NCBI GenBank assembly: GCA_019188255.1
Contig: JAETXT010000004.1
Span: 1,426,001 to 1,490,000 of the forward strand
DNA: 64,000 nt
From: Verticillium longisporum
Lineage: Eukaryota; Ascomycota; Sordariomycetes; Glomerellales; Plectosphaerellaceae
Reading direction: 5' to 3'
Shown: positions 58,512-64,000 of the stretch, piece after piece
Layout of the letters: every line of letters begins with the position of its first letter
How positions within the stretch are numbered: position 1 is the first letter of the stretch
Made by a program: the position numbers and the translations under genes
The notes under the pieces: generated by a model
Databases searched by the model: none
Seen by the model: only the letters and a program-made list of their open reading frames with translations
What the model was told of the DNA's origin: nothing

Positions 58512-58609
58512 TAAGAAGCCAAAAAAAAATTAAAAAAATTGAAAACCGTGCTATTTTGGGGGGCCCTGGTCGTCCCGTCGCTATGAAAACACTTCGTCCT
58601 TCTCTAAGT
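58512..58609. other. Short convergent spacer, TGS1 and DOP1
   Basis: 98 bases with A-rich runs that could hold the poly(A) signals of both genes. Confidence 0.5.
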
Positions 58610-61600
58610 CTACAATGCCCGTACAATGGTGCGTTCATCAAACACGTCCTTGAGCAGTCCCTCGATGCAAAACTCCAAGTCTAGCGGAGCCATCGCATAG
58701 GTAGATTCAAACGCAAATATGCTGAGCTGGCCGAAAAAGGGCCGCAGAATCTTGGCCACGAGCTCGTCTTTCCGGTCGATCGTCACCTCGTCCTTGATGC
58801 CGCCCGCGCCAAGGAGAGGCCGTCTGTGCGAGCTGCTGGCGGCTAGATGCGCTGCCGACTCGTTGTGGAAAGCCGAGTTGGCGGCGACCTGGCCCAACTC
58901 TTCTGAGAGCTCGTCGACCAAGGCGACAGGCTGGTAGTTGGAGGCTCGGTAGACAGCGTCAATCGTGTCCGTGATGAACAACCACTCGTGCAGCTGGAAG
59001 TCGTCCGGCGCAACGCAAATGAGGAGGTCGAGCAGTTTACACGCCTGGAGAATGGACATGTTGTTGTACGTTTCCGATGCTGAGCTGTGGTCGGGTGCTA
59101 CGACGGACGAAATGGCAGAGTGTAGCTCCGCGTTGATGATCGGCCACATCAAGGCGAGATGAATGGCGCTCGTCCTCAGGACCAAGGCTCGCACGACCAT
59201 GAAGATATCTGACCTGGTGCTAGAGGACGGAGACGATGTCGAAGTGGCACCCAGCAGCTCCACCAACTTCTCCAAGATTGTTGGTAGATCTGACACAAAG
59301 GTGTCTTCGCTAGCTGCAAGCACGAGGGTAGCTACCCTGCGCAGATTGAGCTGTGTCTTCCTGTCGGCCTCGAGCCTGGCAGATGTCGCGCCGACGCCGA
59401 ATACGATACCTGCAGTCGTAGGGGGCTGATGCGAGCCAAGATGTCAGGCATGCGGTCCTTGTCACTAAGAGTCCATTGGCGCAACAGGGGCAACCAATCA
59501 CTCTGCACTAACGGCAGACCGGTACCAAAGAATCTGCCGTCGTTGAAAGCATCGCCAACATCCTTCTTCCACGTCTTCTGGTTGTTGGGTAGCCTGGCCA
59601 GTTCTTGCAGCAGCTCTAGAGTGCTGTGGGTGACCGTCTCAGGGAAACCCTTTGCTCGAAAAGCCGGGCCAATGACGTTGGCGGCGATCGTACCCGCTGC
59701 TGAGAGAACACGGTCATTTTCGACCAAGACCTTGGGCAGGGTCGGGACGATCGAGGCTAAAATAGCGACCACATCCTCGGCTCTATCAAGACTGTTCATG
59801 GTTGTTCGCCGACTGATGTCGCGGGACTTGTCACCCTTGTCCGAGGCTGTGTCGGCAAATGACATGGGTTTCGTGGTGAAGATAGCCGTCAATAGACGGA
59901 GGAACAGATCCTGCATTTCAATTAGCATCTCAAAGTCGACTGAGGTGTCAACAGACTCACGCCAAGCTCACGACGCATCTTCCGCTGCTCGCCAAAGTTG
60001 GTATTGTCGACCTTTTCACCGAGTATAGCTGCGAATTCAAGTAGGCTGGGAAGGGTCTGCCGATGCGGGAAAGGATTGGCAAGTAAATCTCTGAGGAAAG
60101 CCATGCAGTCCTGCCAGATCTCGTCCATTGCGTCGTCCTCGAGCGAGCGGGCATACTCCACTAAAAGGTGACCAGATCGGTGTCTTGCAGAGAGATGGTG
60201 AGTGTTGACCTCCTGGCTGGTTCGAGAGCCTGAGGATTAGTCCTGCTGTAGATTGCATTGAAGATCGCTGGTATGGTATGCCGCGGTCGAGAACCGTCGA
60301 GGGCCGGCAGAAGCTTGAAAACCTCGGATTGCTGTGCTGCTGCAGATGCCTCGATGGAGGCGCGCCAGATGCCAATGGCTGTTTCCAGGCACTCTAGCGT
60401 CTCTGCCGCAAAGAGGTGCTCCAAGAGACGCCGTGCCCTGTTCCGCATCCGCAGCGACGTATAGTTGAAAGACGAGACGGATGTGATGTCCTGCGCCCTG
60501 ACGTCTGCTCCTTGGCCCCAAGACCAGATGGTGAAACAAATGCGCACAGCATCTTGGAAAGCTAGATGCACAGTGAGCCGGTCGTTGGCTGTCACGCTAC
60601 GCGAATGTGATCCGTCTGATGCGAAGACACCAGAGACCATGTTTCCGAAGAACCCTTGTTGTTGGTCCGGGCCCTTGACCACTTGCGTCCTGGCCTCTTC
60701 AGCCAGGAGGCGCTCGTGTCCCCGGGCTAGAACCTGCTCGAGTGCATTCAGCAGTGATATGAGGGTTGATTCGGGCGCATTCCACTCATCAGACGCCATG
60801 CTGTGCGCATCTCTGAACGTGGTTTGCAAGTTATCAAATGTAGCCGATACCTGCTTACACAGCGTCTCGACCAGGGGAATAAGAACTTGGAAGATTGTTT
60901 CCGAATAAAGAGGGAGACACTCTGTGAGGAAGCTGACCCAGCTGTCGAGCACGCTGCGACTGCTCGTGGCACTCAAGCCGGATTGTAGACACTTGAGAAG
61001 TGATGGCGGAGGAGATAGGATGCGTGGTCCTGCTTCGTGCTGCATGGAAGATCGAGGGCCCCTGTTCGGTTCCACGCTCAGCTTGCCCTTTTCTGACGTC
61101 GGCGATGTGGGCAGTTCAGGTGAAACGTGATGTCTTATCTTCAGCGTCGCAAAAACGACATCCAAAAGGAGCACCTGAACGTAAGGATCAGGCCCCGTAA
61201 GAGCCTGGGACAGCCGCTCGATGAGGGGCTCCTCTAGATGTAGGCTTGACAAAGACTCCGCGTATGGATTGAGGAGGATCTGGTGCAACAAAGTCAAGGC
61301 ATATCGGTACAGCTGTGTTGTTCGGACCTTGCTCTGCTCCCCTCCAGGGCAACTTGCTCCGGCGATGCAACGCATGCAGACCTGCAGAAAGAACTCCTGC
61401 AACGACACGTCTCCCTCGCGGCCGACTAGTTTAGGTCAGCGTTTGAAGTGGGTGAATGAATTAGGTGAGAAAACTTACCGATGCGCGCGATTTCTGGTCG
61501 ACTGGCATTGTGATTGAGAGTCGATGAAACCAGAATCGACCAGATGGCATCAGGGGCCCAACGGAAGACATTTGACAGTGTCCGAAGGTAGTATAGACAT

Positions 61601-64000
61601 GTATCGAGGTCGTCATCATCAGAGAAGGCAGCTGAACTGTCCGTCCCCGCATTGCCACCCGCACTGCGACGTGCTCCGAGGAAGCTCATGGCAGAGAACT
61701 TGGCAACAAAAACGAGAAAGAGCTTGTCGATGCCTACCAGGCTATTTAACCAAGACTTGACAGTCATGAAGAGCTGCGTGCGCTCATCGAGTAAGGCGTC
61801 AAGCATGAGGAGCAGAGGTCTCGTCAGCATCACATCGTAATGGTCAGCGCCGCTGAGTCGAGGAAGTGGCAGCCGTTCTAGGGTGGGTGTCCTCGAACCC
61901 CTTCGGTCTGACTGGGAGTCATTGAGGGTATGAGACCACAAAACAGTAAATCTGCGGCCAGGGTCGGCTCGACGTGCCGCAAACGCCCTTGCGTGTCTTT
62001 TTCGGTAATCAGTTTCGATAAAGCGGCTTCGATGTCGCGGCTTTGAGGCGAAAGCACTGACTGGAGTTGCCACAAGAGTCGGACCGTTTCGACGTGATAT
62101 TTCGGCTCCGAGACTGCGAGATAAGTCCACGCATGCCGAACAATTGGTGCCACGAGATCAGCTAGGTCTTCCAAGGATGTCCTTTTTGCAAAATACAAGT
62201 GGCTCGACAGATGTACCACAGAACTGAAGGAGGAGAAGGGGAGGCTAGTATCTTGAGCAAGCCGTGCGTGTAGGCATGACAAGATCTGAGCTGTGTCAAG
62301 ATCGTAGCGAACCGAGGTCTTCACAAGCAACGCAGTGAGATGCCTTCCCTTGGTTCCTAGCTCCAGGCTAGTGGTAGACAACCCTTCGCAAATAAGCCTG
62401 CCCGATTTTCGAACAAGCAGTTCGCCTACTTCCACCGGAGTGAAAGGAGCGTTAGCGGCATCCAGACTTCCCTGGTCGTTGACGTAGAAGGCCTTGATGC
62501 GCTTCAAGAGCTCGATGACAGGCAATGACACCAACACAGCGGCCTCCATTGTCCTTGCCGGTTTGTCCTGCGTCGGAAAAGCCCTTTCGGGGATGAGATC
62601 GAACAGAGACAGGGCGATTTCTAGGATCCTCTCGGTGACCGCTTCGAGTCGCAGCGTCGCCTGATCTGGATTGTTCTGTCTGTCTTGAGCATCCTCCAAC
62701 ATGCACAGTATGCTGAGGGCGGTAAGAGGTGCGTGTATGGTTATCATTTCCTCCTCCCTAATGTTGAAATTTGCGAGTATGAAGGTGACGAGGTCCAGCT
62801 TGTCCAGCCGCTGAGCTGTGGAGAGACTACTGGGACCAATTGCCTGCGCCAGCAGGCTAACCATCTCACCATAGATGAGGCCACTTTCGACGCCGTCGAA
62901 GAAGACACTGGCACTCTTGAAAACCTCATTGAAGTCGTTCTTGTTGGAGGACTGACCCTTGTACTGGCGGACACTATCGACGATGGGCAAGAAGACTTCA
63001 GGCACGACAAGCCCTCCAATCTCCCAGCGGTCCATCAGCGAAAGGCATATCCTGTAAGGCCGAGCTCTTTCCGTAGGGCTTGCGTCTGAGGATGCCTGGA
63101 TCATCGCCAGTAGTGCTTGAGTCAAGGAATGGAGCCCATGATCTTCAAAGTAGCTCGTTTTGGAAGTGAGGTAGGATTGTGGGTGCTCGACTGACAGCGG
63201 AGATTCGACGGTGCTTTCGTTGTCGGCTGCTGGGGGATCGGGGCCCAGGAACCATGCCCAAAGTCTCCTGTTCAAACTCATGGCTCTCCTGATGACGAGG
63301 CCAGACGCAGCCCGCAGGAGGGGCTCTAGGACGGCACGCTTGACCCTGGTGTGCAGTGCCTTGGAGTGCAATGGCAGGTGGGTGACCAGGAGGTCCAGGA
63401 ATCCTCTTTGGATCAGGAGCTGCTCGTCGGCCAAGCCTGCGGCGAAGCATCGAAGGAGTAGACCCGGCTCCGGTGATGTCACAATACGTCCGAGCTGATT
63501 GAACAAGTCTGCTTGGTCCCCATTATTGGTCCCGTCGTCCTTGGGAGGTGCCGAAGATATAGGTTCTCCTAGCTTGGGCAATGTTCTCACGAGATACGCC
63601 AATGCACCGCCTCTCCGGCTATGACTGGTGATGGATGCCAAGAAGAAGCACTGCCAGAAGAAATCGTCGCCAGTTGAATGCACGTCGGTCAGTTCTTCAC
63701 TCCCTGGCGATCGTATGGCCACTTTGAAGCTTTCCATAAGCTTCATGGTACGGTCAAAGTCCTCACTGGTCTCCTCCTCCAGACCAGGCAATAGTGCCAG
63801 CACGATTGACTTCATTGCTGGCCGCAGAGACCGAGGATCCAACCGCAGAAAATGGGTTTCGAGGATATCAAGGTATGGGGCCCGGACGGAAAGGGATGCA
63901 AAGGACAGGGTCGATGCCAGTCCGGGAAGGTATAAGGGGAGGTCCCGAGCGAGACCATCTTGGCCTATAGTGGTAAAGACGTAGTTGTAGACCTCGAGGG
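58610..64000 (-). CDS. DOP1: Dopey family protein DOP1 (5' partial, three frameshifts)
   Basis: Very large protein that with Mon2 and Neo1 works in endosome-to-Golgi traffic. The frame is open to 64000, so the N-terminus is outside the window. Minus-strand exons are 64000-61479, 61425-59961 and 59910-58610, introns 52 or 53 and 50 nt. The visible start has YNYVFTTIGQDGLARDLPLY and LRPAMKSIVLALLPGLEEE, the Dopey N-terminal domain. The end has DDAMDEIWQDCMAFLRD, LLEFAAILGEK and FEDL-type helices down to the TAG at 58610. Frame breaks, each one base short: G4 at 61898-61901 (on the coding strand), T4 at 60163-60166 (before VEYARSLEDDAMDE), and C5 at 59421-59425 (before AGIVFGVGATSARLE). About 1760 residues are present. 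Confidence 0.9.

Overview
The window is nuclear DNA of a filamentous ascomycete, most likely a Sordariomycete and possibly Hypocreales. The evidence is many introns of about 50-130 nt with GT..AG ends and CTAAC/CTGAC branch sites, GC-rich third codon positions, pyrimidine-rich leaders, and gene types such as SUN-family glucanase, DUF3605, a fungal FolB-like protein, GH37 trehalase and fungal tyrosinase. No bacterial operons, CRISPR arrays, rRNA, tRNA or intact transposons were seen. I recognise 24 gene models, plus one small cysteine-rich protein supported less firmly. Two genes are cut by the window edges: RRN3 on the left and DOP1 on the right.

Left third (1-23 kb): RRN3 end, SUN-family wall protein, FMP42-type MFS transporter, then the head-to-head pair HOS2 (histone deacetylase) and YNG2-type ING protein (acetyltransferase side), UGP1 (UTP-glucose-1-phosphate uridylyltransferase), a DUF3605 protein, a two-domain FolB-like protein facing away from the M1 aminopeptidase APE2, and enolase. 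Apart from the enolase tail, these genes read cleanly.

Middle (24-45 kb): YVC1-like cation channel, a small Cys-rich protein ending in a CaaX-like motif, MTQ2 methyltransferase, SMD1, the very intron-rich NAD+ synthetase QNS1, a tyrosinase, RPA2 (second largest RNA polymerase I subunit), a 3-kb gene-poor stretch, and ARL8.

Right (47-64 kb): threonine aldolase, secreted trehalase, then a tight cluster of small housekeeping genes: CMC2, a TMEM14 protein, OST2, GRASP/GRH1, TGS1 and the giant DOP1.

These are mostly unrelated housekeeping genes, not an operon or secondary-metabolite cluster. Functional pairings worth noting are HOS2 with YNG2 (opposed chromatin marks), RRN3 with RPA2 (both RNA polymerase I), SMD1 with TGS1 (snRNP core and snRNA cap), and GRH1 with DOP1 (Golgi traffic).

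The most striking sequence-level result is a set of single-base losses, mostly in short homopolymer runs, that break the reading frames of MTQ2, QNS1, tyrosinase, RPA2, GRH1 and DOP1; the enolase tail is also garbled. Because several of these genes are essential, assembly or base-calling error is more likely than gene decay. I found no convincing new multi-gene system. The best leads are the CaaX-type small protein, the stand-alone double FolB protein, and the two-start mitochondrial/cytosolic layout of APE2.
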